NCBI GenBank assembly: GCA_035578175.1
Contig: JAQMRL010000004.1
Location: 77,179,401 to 77,243,400 of the forward strand
DNA length: 64,000 nucleotides
Direction of reading: 5' to 3'
From: Catonia carolina
Lineage: Eukaryota; Arthropoda; Insecta; Hemiptera; Achilidae
Below are positions 53,148 through 64,000 of this stretch, one piece after another. The notes below the pieces were generated by a model, which saw nothing but the letters and a program-made list of their open reading frames with translations, was not told the DNA's origin and did no database searches. The position numbers were made by a program, and so were the translations under genes. Position 1 is the stretch's first letter; the number at the start of each line of letters is the position of its first letter.

Positions 53148-53566
53148 ATGTGATTTCGAGAAATGTTTTCTGGCTTTACTCTGATTTCATTAGTTCCTGT
53201 ATTTTAAGGCGGATGAAATTTATTGTGGCCATAATGAAAAGGTAGAGTGTTAAAAATTTTTGGAACGTAATTTGCTAGTTTCTGCAGGAAATAAATGTAT
53301 TCATTTTTATCACAGGGTCAGCCAATTATATGACTAAAGCACGTAAGAACAGAAGAGGTAGAGGTATAAATGACACTAGTCAGGGTAATATTATCTGAGA
53401 TTCATGAATTTCATTTTACAATCAAACCGTTTTGATAATGAAATACAGGTGTCATTCGGAGAGTCGAAAGAACATGATTTTACGAAGGACCGGCATTCTT
53501 ATAAGTATAATTATAAATGCTGTGAGAAGACCATGTAAACCAATTCAACTCATCTCACTCAGAAAA
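53148..53566. repeat. 419-bp direct repeat, left of the LINE
   Basis: It matches 54629-55047 (TTTTCTGGCTTTACTC, ATTTCATTAGTTCCTGTATT, then a truncated M up to CTCACTCAGAAAAG). The two copies differ at many positions, so the event is old. Confidence 0.75.
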
Positions 53567-54620
53567 GAAAGCATTTGACAATCTGGACTGGAGTAAAATG
53601 TTTAAAACATTGAAAAGGCTAGGAATTAAATACAAAGAAAGGAAAGTTATCTACAGTCTGTATAAGAATCAAACGGCTGTTTTGAGAATCGAGGGGTACG
53701 AAAAAGAGGCTGCTGTAAGAAAAGGTGTACGACAAGGTTGTTCTTTGTCACCACTACTTTTTAACTTGTATATAGAAGAGGCTATAAATGAAGTGAAGGA
53801 GAAATTTGACGTAGGAATAAAAATTCAAGGAGAAACAATAAAAATGTTGAGATTCGCCGATGATATAGTAGTATTAGCCGAGGCAAAGAATGAACTAGAG
53901 GATGCCTTAAATGGAATGGATGAGATCTTGAGGAAGGATTACTTCATGAAAATTAATAAGAACAAAACGAAAGTGTTGTGCAGCAGCAAGAGTGGTTTAG
54001 AAGAGATGGGAAATTTAAAAGTAGGCAACGAAAACATACAGGAAGTTGGGGAATTCTGCTATCTAGGGAGTAAAATAAAAAAGGATGGTAGAAGCACGAG
54101 TGATATCAAGAGTAGAATTGCTCAAGCTAGAAAAGCCTTTGAAATGAAAAACAGCTTACTGACTACAAACATTGATTTACAGATTAGAAAAAATTTCTTA
54201 AAACATTATGTTTGGAGTGTAGCATTATACGGAAGTGAAACGTGGGTGATAGGGGCTGTAGAACGGAAGAGGATAGAAGCTTTTGAAATGTGGTGTTATA
54301 GGAAAATGTTAAAGATTAGGTGGGTGGACAAAATAAGTAATTTAGAGGTTCTTAGGCGAGTGGATGAAAAAAGAAGTATATGGAAGCATCTTACCAAAAG
54401 AAGGGATAGGCTAGTGGGGCATATCCTAAGACATCCAGGTATTGGGCTATCAATAATGGAGGGTAACATTGAGGGAGTACATTGAAGAGGGAGGCAAAGA
54501 TTAGAATATATAAAGCAAATTACAAAAGATGTAGGGTGATACAGGTATGTAGATATGAAACGACTTGCGCAAGATAGAACAGGTTGGAAAACTGCATCAA
54601 ACCAGTCGAGAGACTGATGA
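53567..54620 (+). pseudogene. Reverse transcriptase C-terminal two-thirds with two nonsense codons
   Basis: Motif A is KAFDNLDW at the very start, motif B is VRQGCSLSPLLFN, motif C is LRFADDIVVLA, followed by the thumb (GRSTSDIKSRIAQARKAF) and a C-terminal stretch with YGSETWVIGAVERKRIEAF and HILRHPGI. A TGA at 54483-54485 and another near 54537 interrupt the end, whose frame continues RGRQRLEYIKQITKDVG and RLAQDRTGWKTASNQSRD. Fingers and endonuclease are missing. Its tail pattern suggests the RTE group. Confidence 0.85.
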
Positions 54621-54628
54621 CAAAAAAA
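53567..54628 (+). mobile_element. RTE-like LINE, 5'-truncated, flanked by 419-bp direct repeats
   Basis: It begins inside the RT domain at AAAGCATTTGACAATCTGGA and ends AGACTGATGACAAAAAAAAA, with a very short 3' UTR. The junctions match exactly the two ends of the 419-bp direct repeat. Confidence 0.75.
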
Positions 54629-56045
54629 AATTTCGAAAAAGGTTTTCTGGCTTTACTCTTATTTCATTAGTTCCTGTATTTTTAAGATGGATGAAATTTA
54701 TTGTGGCTTTAATGAAAAGATAGAGTGTTAAACATTTTTTGCACGTAATTTGCTAGTTCCTGACCGTAAATATGTATTCATTGTTATCACAGAGTCAGCC
54801 AATTATATGACTAAACCACGTAAGAACAGAAGAGGTAGAGGTATATATGACAGTAGTCGGAGTTATCTCATCTGAGATTCATGAATTTCATTTTACAATC
54901 AAACCCTGTTGATAATGAAATACCGGTGTCATTCGGAGAGTCGAAAGTACATGATTTTCCGAAGGACTCGCATTCTGATAAGTATAATTATAAACGCTGT
55001 AAGAAGACCATGTAAACCAACTCAACTCATCTCACTCAGAAAAGATTTTAGAGGTTCAAACCACCTTGTCCGCTGCTTACCTTAAAAACAACTTTCATTG
55101 CACAACAATTTCAACAGCCTGCATTTTAGTTTACTGACAAATTGTATTGAAAATAAGTAATGTTATTAATCTACCTTGCTTAAGAGAACTCATGAATTGT
55201 TCGGTTTCGGAACGTTAAAAAGTCGCATCTGATAATGCTTATAAAATTGTAATATTCGAACAAGCTGCCTACATAAACACTGATTACAGGCCTAAAACTC
55301 TATAAAATCACAGCTATCGGGATCGTAATTTTTCTCCTTATACTTTCGCTACGACAATTAAGCGAATGCAGTCACCAAATTATTTTTTATTTATCTCATC
55401 TGTACGAATCAGGTGTTAAAGGTTATAGTTTTACACTGCCTGTGTAGAAGATATAAATACTGCTTATAAATTTCCCGTTAACTAACAGATCCTAAATCAA
55501 CGAAAAATAGACTTGATAAGACGTTACTTGACAAATCATTTTTGACCTACGCTTTTATTGTGTTTAAGAGAAACAAAAATATACGTATCAAAATATAAAT
55601 GGTATTCAAAAACCGATCTATCAGGGTTGCGTGAGTAAGTCCGGCTAAGTTGAGTGTGATGCGCATGTGACATCAACGGCTCAGGTAATAATTGCCCAAT
55701 CAGAGTCTCGTATTTTCGGACAAAAAGAAAGCCCAGTTTTTACCAATTAGATGTCTTCTTTTACGTCATTTTGTATGGTTAATATTGTCCAATCAGAGAG
55801 TTTTATATTACTGTACAACGTCACACCGATGTCAACCAATGACAAAGTGTCTTGAGCGTTACGTCATTCGTCAGGATATGCTGCTTTCTGATTGGTCCGT
55901 ACTGATTCTGGGCGTCACTTTGAGTATGATTGTAATATAAAGTCCACACCCAATGACAACTTCCAGTTAACGGTAAGGCAGAACATACTATGAAGGTACC
56001 TTCCAATGAGATATATAGTTTCTAGGTAAATATCACTTACCAAAT
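54629..56045 (-). repeat. Array unit D2 with the right copy of the 419-bp repeat
   Basis: 54629-55047 is the right direct repeat, and 54787-56045 is the second D unit (M remnant, spacer and module), closely matching 51462-52722. It abuts the first U unit at about 56050, where GTAGTAG is common to both. Confidence 0.75.
55630..55965 (-). promoter_or_regulatory. CCAAT/CRE-dense module in D2
   Basis: Same layout as 52300-52625. Some sites are lost (for example the CCAAT at 52353 reads ACAAA here), but CCAATCAG at 55694 and 55789 and CTGATTGG at 55887 are kept. Confidence 0.45.
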
Positions 56046-57256
56046 ATGTAGTAGTCTATATTTTCGGATTTGTGAAAGGCACAAATAGTGTGAAAGAAAT
56101 AAACGTTCGTTGAGTAACGCTCTCTAATGATTATTTTTTTGTTGATTTAGGAACTGATAGTTAACTCAAAACGTATAATAAAAATATACACGTTCTGCGC
56201 CAATAGTGTAAAACTCCAATCAGCAATTCATTCCTCCTTAAGAAACGTCAGAAAAATAGTTGAGCATTGCTCTCTGTTTATTATTGCTATAGTCAAAATT
56301 CAAGCACAAAAATTATAATAATTCTTAGAAATAAAACCGTGCGTATTTATGTACTACGCCTATGTTATTTAAGGAAGATGTTGGTTTGAACATTAAATTT
56401 AATAAACTCTTATCAGATTATATTTTTTGTACGATAAGTAAGATTAAATTTGAACGTTCTTTCATAACGACTTTGATAACATCCTTTCTTACAAATCTGA
56501 TTTTTTAAATTACTTAAAATTAGGTAAATAATGAGATGTTAAATACTCGGCACAATTAATTTGAGTTTTTAGATCATTAGGGTAGAAGTTAGTTCAAACA
56601 TTTACAAGTTATCTGAAATAAACTGAAAAGTTAATTGGGTTATAATTTTTTGGTTTGTAACCGTATGTTTCAGTAGAAAAGTCATTTGATGAGCAAAGCA
56701 GGCCTTCTAAAAAATTTTCACTTCGCACCTTGCATATGCGTCTTTAATATATTCACACTGCAAGGTCTAACGGTATAAAAATCTACTGTCATATGAAGAA
56801 GGTCTAAAAGTGTTTATTTCACCAGTACTTCTTATGTTGTTATAATGTTTTAGTCGAAAATTGCTTCATTCTTGAAGAAAACAGAAGTATTATTTTAGCC
56901 GTGGAAGTAGCAGTTGAAATTTAAAAAATATTTAACAGTTTAATGTTTCATATAGGCAATACTAATTTTCGCATCATAAAATAAAATAATGAAAAGAACT
57001 GCGAATAAGCGCGGAGAAATGTCAAAAATATTGCCTAGAAATTTTTCACATCGTTAACCGTTTTTAGTGTGACTGATTGTCGTTAAAAGGGCACAATTTG
57101 TATTTTGCTCTTACTAGGTATTGTTCAAGTATATTGTAAATTTCAGTTTGGTAATGCCTCCGATTCTACTGACGATTACTTGACAAAAAAAACTTTAGAG
57201 ACGTCCTTATTTGAATAAACTTTAATATACAATGAAAAAATCACAATATGTTACTT

Positions 57257-57640
57257 TCGTATAGTAGTGTTTGCATGGTAGCCGAGAAAATAATGTCTTG
57301 AATTTAAGCAAGCTTGTATGTGTAAACGCAATCTATTCTTGTGCTTCTTTTTTGTGAATTTTATTTTTTCATACTGTGAAAAGCAGTATAAATATACTGC
57401 TGTTTCATACAATTAACTATAATCATTCCGTACTCGAAAGACCTTAACGTTCGTATAGTAGGGGTTGCATGGTAGCCGAGAAAGTAATGTCTTAAATTTA
57501 AGCAAGCTTGTATGTGTAAATGCAAACTATTCTTGTGCTTCCTTTTTGTGAATTTTAATTTTTTATACTGTGAAAAGCAGTATAAATATACTGCTGTTTC
57601 ATACAATTAACCATAATCATTCCGTACTCGGAAGACCTTA
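57257..57640 (+). repeat. Internal ~193-bp duplication in U1
   Basis: TTCGTATAGTAG...CCTTAA occurs twice in tandem (57257, 57450). Each copy includes the 9-bp hairpin AGCAGTATA-AA-TATACTGCT. The same duplication is in U3 (about 60620-61010). Confidence 0.85.
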
Positions 57641-57724
57641 ACAAGTTTAAAAATGTTTTGGTAGGCGTTTTAATTCTGGAAAGTATAGCATTTCAGTAGA
57701 CTTTAATGTTTAATATTCGGCCGT

Positions 57725-58060
57725 ATCGTTAACTGGGCGGTGACAATAGGCGGATTTATGTAAAAATGTAAGTAGACGTCACGCGCAGGAACAGTACCGG
57801 ACCAATCAGGATGCTCGATACTGACAAATGACGTAATACTGATTGAGACGTTTTCATTGGTCGATATCGGATGACGTAGCGAACTATAATGAGCCTTCTG
57901 ATTGGACAATATTAACCAATCAAAGTGACGCCTAAGAAGACATCTGATTGGTTAGGTTTGGAGATTTTTTATTGGTTAAAAATACTACACTCTGATTGGT
58001 CTTATATTATATCTGCCTTTGACGTAACACGCGCGTTGCCGTCATTGTAGGCCGCCTTAC
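57725..58060 (+). promoter_or_regulatory. CCAAT/CRE-dense module, U1
   Basis: Seven CCAAT/ATTGG sites (ACCAATCAGG near 57801, CTGATTGGAC, AACCAATCAA, CTGATTGGTT, TTATTGGTTA, CTGATTGGTC among them) and six TGACG/CGTCA sites (GACGTCACG near 57776, TGACGTAAT, TGACGTAGC, TGACGCC, TGACGTAAC, CCGTCATTG). It aligns in reverse with the D modules. Confidence 0.45.
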
Positions 58061-59594
58061 TTGCAAGACCTAAATAATAATTTTTTTCTACTGTACATCA
58101 GTTCTATTATATTTTAGTAGTATATTTTCGGATATGTTAAAGACACAAATAGTGCGAAAGAAATAAAAATTCGTTGAGTAACGCTCTCTAATGATTATTT
58201 TTTTGTTGATTTAGGAACTGATAGTTAACTCAAAACGTATAATAAAAATATACACGTTCTGCGCCAATAGTGTAAAACTCCAATCAGCAATTCATTCCTC
58301 CTTAAGAAACGTCAGAAAAATAGTTGAGCATTGCTCTCTGTTTATTTTTGCTATAGTCAAAATTCAAGCACAAAAATTATAATAATTCTTAGAAATAAAA
58401 CCGTGCGTATTGATGTACTACGCCTATGTTAATTAAGGAAGATGTTGGTTTGAACATTAAATTTAATAAACTCTTATCAGATTATATTTTTTGTACGATA
58501 AGTAAGATTAAATTTGAACGTTCTTTCATAACGACTTTGATAACATCCTTTCTTACAAATCTGATTTTTTAAATTACTTAAAATTAGGTAAATAATGAGA
58601 TGTTAAATACTCGGCACAATTAATTTGAGTTTTTAGATCATTAGGGTAGAAGTTAGTTCAAACATTTACAAGTTATCTGAAATAAACTGAAAAGTTAATT
58701 GGGTTACATTTTTTGGTTTGTAACCGTATGTTTCAGTAGAAAAGTCATTTGATGAGCAAAGCAGGCCTTCTAAAAAATTTTCACTTCGCACCTTGCATAT
58801 GCGTCTTTAATATATTCACACTGCAAGGTCTAACGGTATAAAAATCTACTGTCATATGAAGAAGGTCTAAAAAAGTTTATTTCACCAGTACTTCTTATGT
58901 TGTTATAATGTTTTAGTCGAAAATTGCTTCATTCTTGAAGAAAACAGAAGTATTATTTTAGCCGTGGAAGTAGCAGTTGAAATTTAAAAAATATTTAACA
59001 GTTTAATGTTTCATATAGGCAATACTAATTTTCGCATCATAAAATAAAATAATGAAAAGAACTGCGAATAAGCGCGGAGAAATGTCAAAAATATTGCCTA
59101 GAAATTTTTCACATCGTTAACCGTTTTTAGTGTGACTGATTGTCGTTAAAAGGGCACAATTTGTATTTTGGTCTTACTAGGTATTGTTCAAGTATATTGT
59201 AAATTTCAGTTTGGTAATGCCGGCGATTCTACTGACGATTACTTGACAAAAAAAACTTTAGAGACGTCCTTATTTGAATAAACTTTAATATACAATGAAA
59301 AAATCACAATGTGTTACGTTCGTATAGTAGTGTTTGCATGGTAGCCGAGAAAATAATGTCTTAAATTTAAGCAAGCTTGTATGTGTAAACGCAATCTATT
59401 CTTGTGCTTCCTTTTTGTGAATTTTAATTTTTCATACTGCGAAACGCAGTATAAATATACTGCTGTTTCTTACAATTAACCATAATCATTCCGTACTCGG
59501 AAGACCTTAACAAGTTTAAAAATGTTTTTAGTAGGCGTTTTAATTCTGGAAAGTATAGCATTTCAGTAGACGTTATTGTTTAATATTCGGCCGT

Positions 59595-59930
59595 ATCGTT
59601 AACTGGGCGGTGACAATGGGTGGATTTATGTAAAAATGTAAGTGGACGTCACGCGCAGGAACAGTACCGGACCAATCAGGAAGCTCGATACTGACAAATG
59701 ACGTAATACTGATTGAGACGTTTTCATTGGTCGATATCGGATGACGTAGTGAACTATAATGAGCCTTCTGATTGGACAATATTAACTAATCAAAGTGACG
59801 CCTAAGAAGACATCTGATTGGTTACGTTTGGAGATTTTTCATTGGTTAAAAATACTACACTCTGATTGGTCCTATATTATATCTGCCTTTGACGTCACAC
59901 GCGCGTTGCCGTCATTGTAGGCCGCCTTAC
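59595..59930 (+). promoter_or_regulatory. CCAAT/CRE-dense module, U2
   Basis: Same order as U1. One CCAAT is mutated (AACTAATC for AACCAATC near 59787), while TTTGACGTCACAC gains a full CRE palindrome near 59890. Confidence 0.45.
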
Positions 59931-61094
59931 TTGCAAGACCTAAATAATTTTTTTTTATTAGTTCAAACATTTACAAGTTATCTGAAATAAACTGAAAAGT
60001 TAATTGGGTTACATTTTTGGGTTGTAACCGTATGTTTCAGTAGAAAAGTCATTTGATGAGCAAAGCAGGCCTTCTAACACATTTTCACTTCGCACCTTGC
60101 AAATGCGTCTTTAATATATTCACACTGCAAGGTCTAACGGTATAAAAATCTACTGTCATATGAAGAAGGTCTAAAAGTGTTTATTTCACCAGTACTTCTT
60201 ATGTTGTTATAATGTTTTAGTCGAAAATTGCTTCATTCTTGAAGAAAACAGAAGTATTATATTAGCCGTGGAAGTAGCAGTTGAAATTTAAAAAATATTT
60301 AACAGTTTAATGTTTTATATAGGCAATACTAATTTTCGCATCATAAAATAAAATAATGATAAGAACTGCGAATAAGCGCGGAGAAATGTCAAAAATATTG
60401 CCTAGAAATTTTTCACATCGTTAACCGTTTTTAGTGTGACTGATTGTCGTTAAAAGGGCACAATTTGTATTTTGCTCTTACTAGGTATTGTTCAAGTATA
60501 TTGTAAATTTCAGTTTGGTAATGCCTCCGATTCTACTGACGATTACTTGACAAAAAAAACTTTAGAGACGTCCTTATTTGAATAAACTTTAATATACAAT
60601 GAAAAAATCACAATATGTTACTTTCGTATAGTAGTGTTTGCATGGTAGCCGAGAAAATAATGTCTTGAATTTAAGCAAGCTTGTATGTGTAAACGCAATC
60701 TATTCTTGTGCTTCTTTTTTGTGAATTTTATTTTTTCATACTGTGAAAAGCAGTATAAATATACTGCTGTTTCATACAATTAACTATAATCATTCCGTAC
60801 TCGAAAGACCTTAACGTTCGTATAGTAGGGGTTGCATGGTAGCCGAGAAAGTAATGTCTTAAATTTAAGCAAGCTTGTATGTGTAAATGCAAACTATTCT
60901 TTTGCTTCCTTTTTGTGAATTTTAATTTTTTATACTGTGAAAAGCAGTATAAATATACTGCTGTTTCATACAATTAACCATAATCATTCCGTACTCGGAA
61001 GACCTTAACAAGTTTAAAAATGTTTTGGTAGGCGTTTTAATTCTGGAAAGTATAGCATTTCAGTAGACGTTAATGTTTAATATTCGGCCGTATC

Positions 61095-61430
61095 GTTAAC
61101 TGGGCGGTGACAATGGGCGGATTTATGTAAAAATGTAAGTAGACGTCACGCGCAGGAACAGTACCGGACCAATCAGGATGCTCGATACTGACAAATGACG
61201 TAATACTGATTGAGACGTTTTCATTGGTCGATATCGGATGACGTAGCGAACTATAATGAGCCTTCTGATTGGACAATATTAACCAATCAAAGTGACGCCT
61301 AAGAAGACATCTGATTGGTTAGGTTTGGAGATTTTTTATTGGTTAAAAATACTACACTCTGATTGGTCTTATATTATATCTGCCTTTGACGTAACACGCG
61401 CGTTGCCGTCATTGTAGGCCGCCTTACTTG
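61095..61430 (+). promoter_or_regulatory. CCAAT/CRE-dense module, U3
   Basis: Nearly identical to U1 in all CCAAT and TGACG sites, consistent with U1 and U3 being the same HOR type. Confidence 0.45.
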
Positions 61431-62959
61431 CAAGACCTAAATAATAATTTTTTTCTACTGTACATCAGTTCTATTATATTTTAGTAGTATATTTTCGGAT
61501 ATGTTAAAGACACAAATAGTGCGAAAGAAATAAAAATTCGTTAAGTAACGCTCCCTAATGATTATTTCTTTGTTGATTTAGGAACTGATAGTTAACTCAA
61601 AACGTATAATAAAAATATACACGTTCTGCGCCAATAGTGTAAAACTCCAATCAGCAATTCATTCCTCCTTCAAAAACGTTAGAAAAATCGTTGTGCATTG
61701 CTCTCTGTTTATTTTTGCTATAGTCAAAATTCAAGCACAAAAATTATAATAATTCTTAGAAATAAAACCGTGCGTATTGATTTACTTCGCCTATGTTATT
61801 TAAGGAAGATGTTGGTTTGAACATTAAATTTAATAAACTCTTATCAGATTATATTTTTTGTACGATTAGTAAGATTAAATTTGTACGTTCTTTCATAACG
61901 ACTTTGATAACATCCTTTCTTACAAATCTGATTTTTCAAGTTACTTAAAATTAGTTAAATAATGAGATGTTAAATACTCGGAACAATTAATTTGAGTTTT
62001 TAGATCATTAGGGTAGAAGTTAGTTCAAATATTTACAAGATATCTGAAATAAACTGAAAAGTTAATTGGGTTACATTTTTTGGTTTGTAACCGTATGTTT
62101 CAGTAGAAAAGTCATTTGATGAGCAAAGCAGGCCTTCTAAAAAATTTTCACTTCGCACCTTGCATATGCGTCTTTAATATATTCACACTGCAAGGTCTAA
62201 CTGTATAAAAATCTACTGTCATATGAAGAAGGTCTAAAAGTGTTTATTTCACCAGTACTTCTTATGTTGTTTTAATGTTTTAGTCGAAAATTGCTTCATT
62301 CTTGAAGAAAACAGAAGTATTATTTTAGCCGTGGAAGTAGCAGTTGAAATTTAAAAAATATTTAACAGTTTAATGTTTCATATAGGCAATATTAATTTTC
62401 GCATCATTAAATAAAATAATGAAAAGAACTGCGAATAAGCGCGGAGAAATGTCAAAAATATTGCCTAGAAATTTTTCACATCGTTAACCGTTTTTAGTGT
62501 GACTGATTGTCGTTAAAAGGGCACAATTTGTATTTTGCTCTTACTAGGTATTGTTCAAGTATATTGTAAATTTCAGTTTGGTAATGCCTCCGATTCTACT
62601 AACGATTACTTGAAAAAAAAAACTGTAGAGACGTCGTTATTTGAATAAACTTTAATATACAATGAAAAAATCACAATGTGTTACGTTCGTATAGTAGTGT
62701 TTGCATGGTAGCCGAGAAAATAATGTCTTAAATAAAACAAGCTTGTATGTGTAAACGCAATCTATTCTTGTGCTTCCTTTTTGTGAATTTTAATTTTTTA
62801 TACTGTGAAAACAGTTTAAATATACTGCTGTTTCATACAAATAACCATATTCATTCCGTACTCGGAAGACCTTAACAAGTTTAAAAATGTTTTTGGTAGG
62901 CGTTTTAATTCTGGAAAGTATAGCATTTCAGTAGACGTTATTGTTTAATATTCGGCCGT

Positions 62960-63295
62960 ATCGTTAACTGGGCGGTGACAATGGGCGGATATATGTAAAA
63001 ATGTAAGTCGACGTCACGCGCAGGAACAGTACCGGACCAATCAGGAAGCTCGATACTGACAAATGACGTAATACTGATTGAGACGTTTTCATTGGTCGAT
63101 ATCGGATGACGTAGCGAACTATAATGAGCCTTCTGATTGGACAATATTAACCAATCAAAGTGACGCCTAAGAAGACATCTGATTGGTTAGGTTTGGAGAT
63201 TTTTTATTGGTTAAAAATACTACACTCTGATTGGTCTTATATTATATCTGCCTTTGACGTAACACGCGCGTTGCCGTCATTGTAGGCCGCCTTAC
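62960..63295 (+). promoter_or_regulatory. CCAAT/CRE-dense module, U4
   Basis: All seven CCAAT/ATTGG sites are intact. Differences lie mainly between motifs (for example GTCGACGTCACG near 63007). Confidence 0.45.
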
Positions 63296-64000
63296 TTGCA
63301 AGACCTAAATAATAATTTTTTTCTACTGTACATCAGTTCTATTATATTTTAGTAGTATATTTTCGGATATGTTAAAGACACAAATAGTGCGAAAGAAATA
63401 AAAATTCGTTAAGTAACGCTCCCTAATGATTATTTCTTTGTTGATTTAGGAACTGATAGTTAACTCAAAACGTATAATAAAAATATACACGTTCTGCGCC
63501 AATAGTGTAAAACTCCAATCAGCAATTCATTCCTCCTTCAAAAACGTTAGAAAAATCGTTGTGCATTGCTCTCTGTTTATTTTTGCTATAGTCAAAATTC
63601 AAGCACAAAAATTATAATAATTCTTAGAAATAAAACCGTGCGTATTGATTTACTTCGCCTATGTTATTTAAGGAAGATGTTGGTTTGAACATTAAATTTA
63701 ATAAACTCTTATCAGATTATATTTTTTGTACGATTAGTAAGATTAAATTTGTACGTTCTTTCATAACGACTTTGATAACATCCTTTCTTACAAATCTGAT
63801 TTTTCAAGTTACTTAAAATTAGTTAAATAATGAGATGTTAAATACTCGGAACAATTAATTTGAGTTTTTAGATCATTAGGGTAGAAGTTAGTTCAAATAT
63901 TTACAAGATATCTGAAATAAACTGAAAAGTTAATTGGGTTACATTTTTTGGTTTGTAACCGTATGTTTCAGTAGAAAAGTCATTTGATGAGCAAAGCAGG

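Larger units (their letters stand above)
56046..64000 (+). repeat. Tandem array of U units, higher-order A-B-A-B pattern
   Basis: The anchor TATATTTTCGGAT is at 56057, 58121, 61488 and 63356. U1 (56057-58120) is 2,064 bp, U2 (58121-59960) about 1,840 bp, U3 (59961-61487) lacks its first ~535 bp, U4 (61488-63355) is 1,868 bp, and U5 is cut by the window end. U1 and U3 carry an extra internal ~193-bp duplication (57257 and 57450), while U2 and U4 do not. Each unit holds an old minus-strand M relative (about 56690-56930 in U1). No coding capacity. The four 68-aa frames are a by-product. Confidence 0.85.

Noticed and set aside
57361..60973. 81-aa repeated frames at 57361-57606 and 60728-60973
   Set aside because: They read the internal 193-bp tandem duplication (the same YLYCFSQYKK stretch at both ends) and occur only in U1 and U3.
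57703..63144. Four 68-aa frames (57703, 59573, 61070, 62938) that look like a conserved small protein family
   Set aside because: They lie one per tandem unit and overlap the CCAAT/CRE module. Nearly all differences between them change the amino acid, and there is no sign of codon-level constraint.

Overview
This window looks like repeat-dominated, AT-rich nuclear DNA of an animal, most likely an insect. It carries mariner transposase remnants with DD34D spacing, several non-LTR retrotransposon fragments, tRNA-derived SINEs with A/B boxes and poly(A) tails, hAT- and piggyBac-type MITEs, long GT/CA/GA microsatellites, and the palindrome TAGGCCTA scattered through the non-repeat DNA. The order cannot be fixed from the sequence alone. 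No intact host gene, rRNA, functional tRNA gene, operon or CRISPR array was found. Almost every open reading frame is a transposon relic or a microsatellite artefact.

Family names used here are local labels. H is a Helentron/HINE-like element. It starts ACTTTCTCTTGCC after a T-run, has a central GT microsatellite, carries the inverted GGCAAGAGAAAGT near its other end, and finishes with a small hairpin and a T-run. '+' means ACTTTCTCTTGCC lies on the left. M is a ~390-bp retroposon with 11-13 bp target-site duplications (TSDs). SINE A, B and D have tRNA-like heads. SINE E has a tRNA-like head followed by a 27-bp palindrome. R is a 1.1-kb repeat present twice in opposite orientations. T carries a helix-turn-helix-like N-terminal ORF. 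Q is a ~240-bp repeat.

Layout. 1-3.3 kb: two H copies on the minus strand, one with its central ~180-bp unit amplified, the other carrying a LINE 3' end and a SINE B. 3.3-6 kb: M, a mariner relic and a decayed transposase. 6.3-9.5 kb: R interrupted by an I-like LINE and a TA-flanked MITE. 9.5-15 kb: hAT ends, T, a piggyBac-type MITE, Q and a mariner with two 3' ends. 15-28.4 kb: T, SINEs, three full-length H copies, M, an RTE-like LINE and a hAT MITE. 28.4-36 kb: the second R, an H copy containing nested SINEs, and two SINE E copies interrupted at the same palindrome by a piggyBac-type MITE and an LTR-like element. 36-48.2 kb: a full H, rearranged H copies made of two like halves, two more mariners, several M and SINE E copies, and palindromes. 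48.2-51.4 kb: Q, a foldback-type palindrome of tandem repeats, and M.

51.4-64 kb is a large array of one composite repeat. Two units (D) lie in one orientation and about five (U) in the other. Each contains a ~330-bp module dense in CCAAT (NF-Y-type) and TGACG (CRE/ATF-type) motifs, an AT-rich spacer and an M-related segment. The U units alternate between ~2.06 and ~1.85 kb, like a higher-order repeat.

The elements do not form a pathway. What they record is an order of insertion that can be read from TSDs and from uninterrupted sister copies. The most unusual signals are the conserved CCAAT/CRE module in the inverted array, the Helentron-like family and its rearranged forms, the foldback element, and the double hit on the SINE E palindrome.
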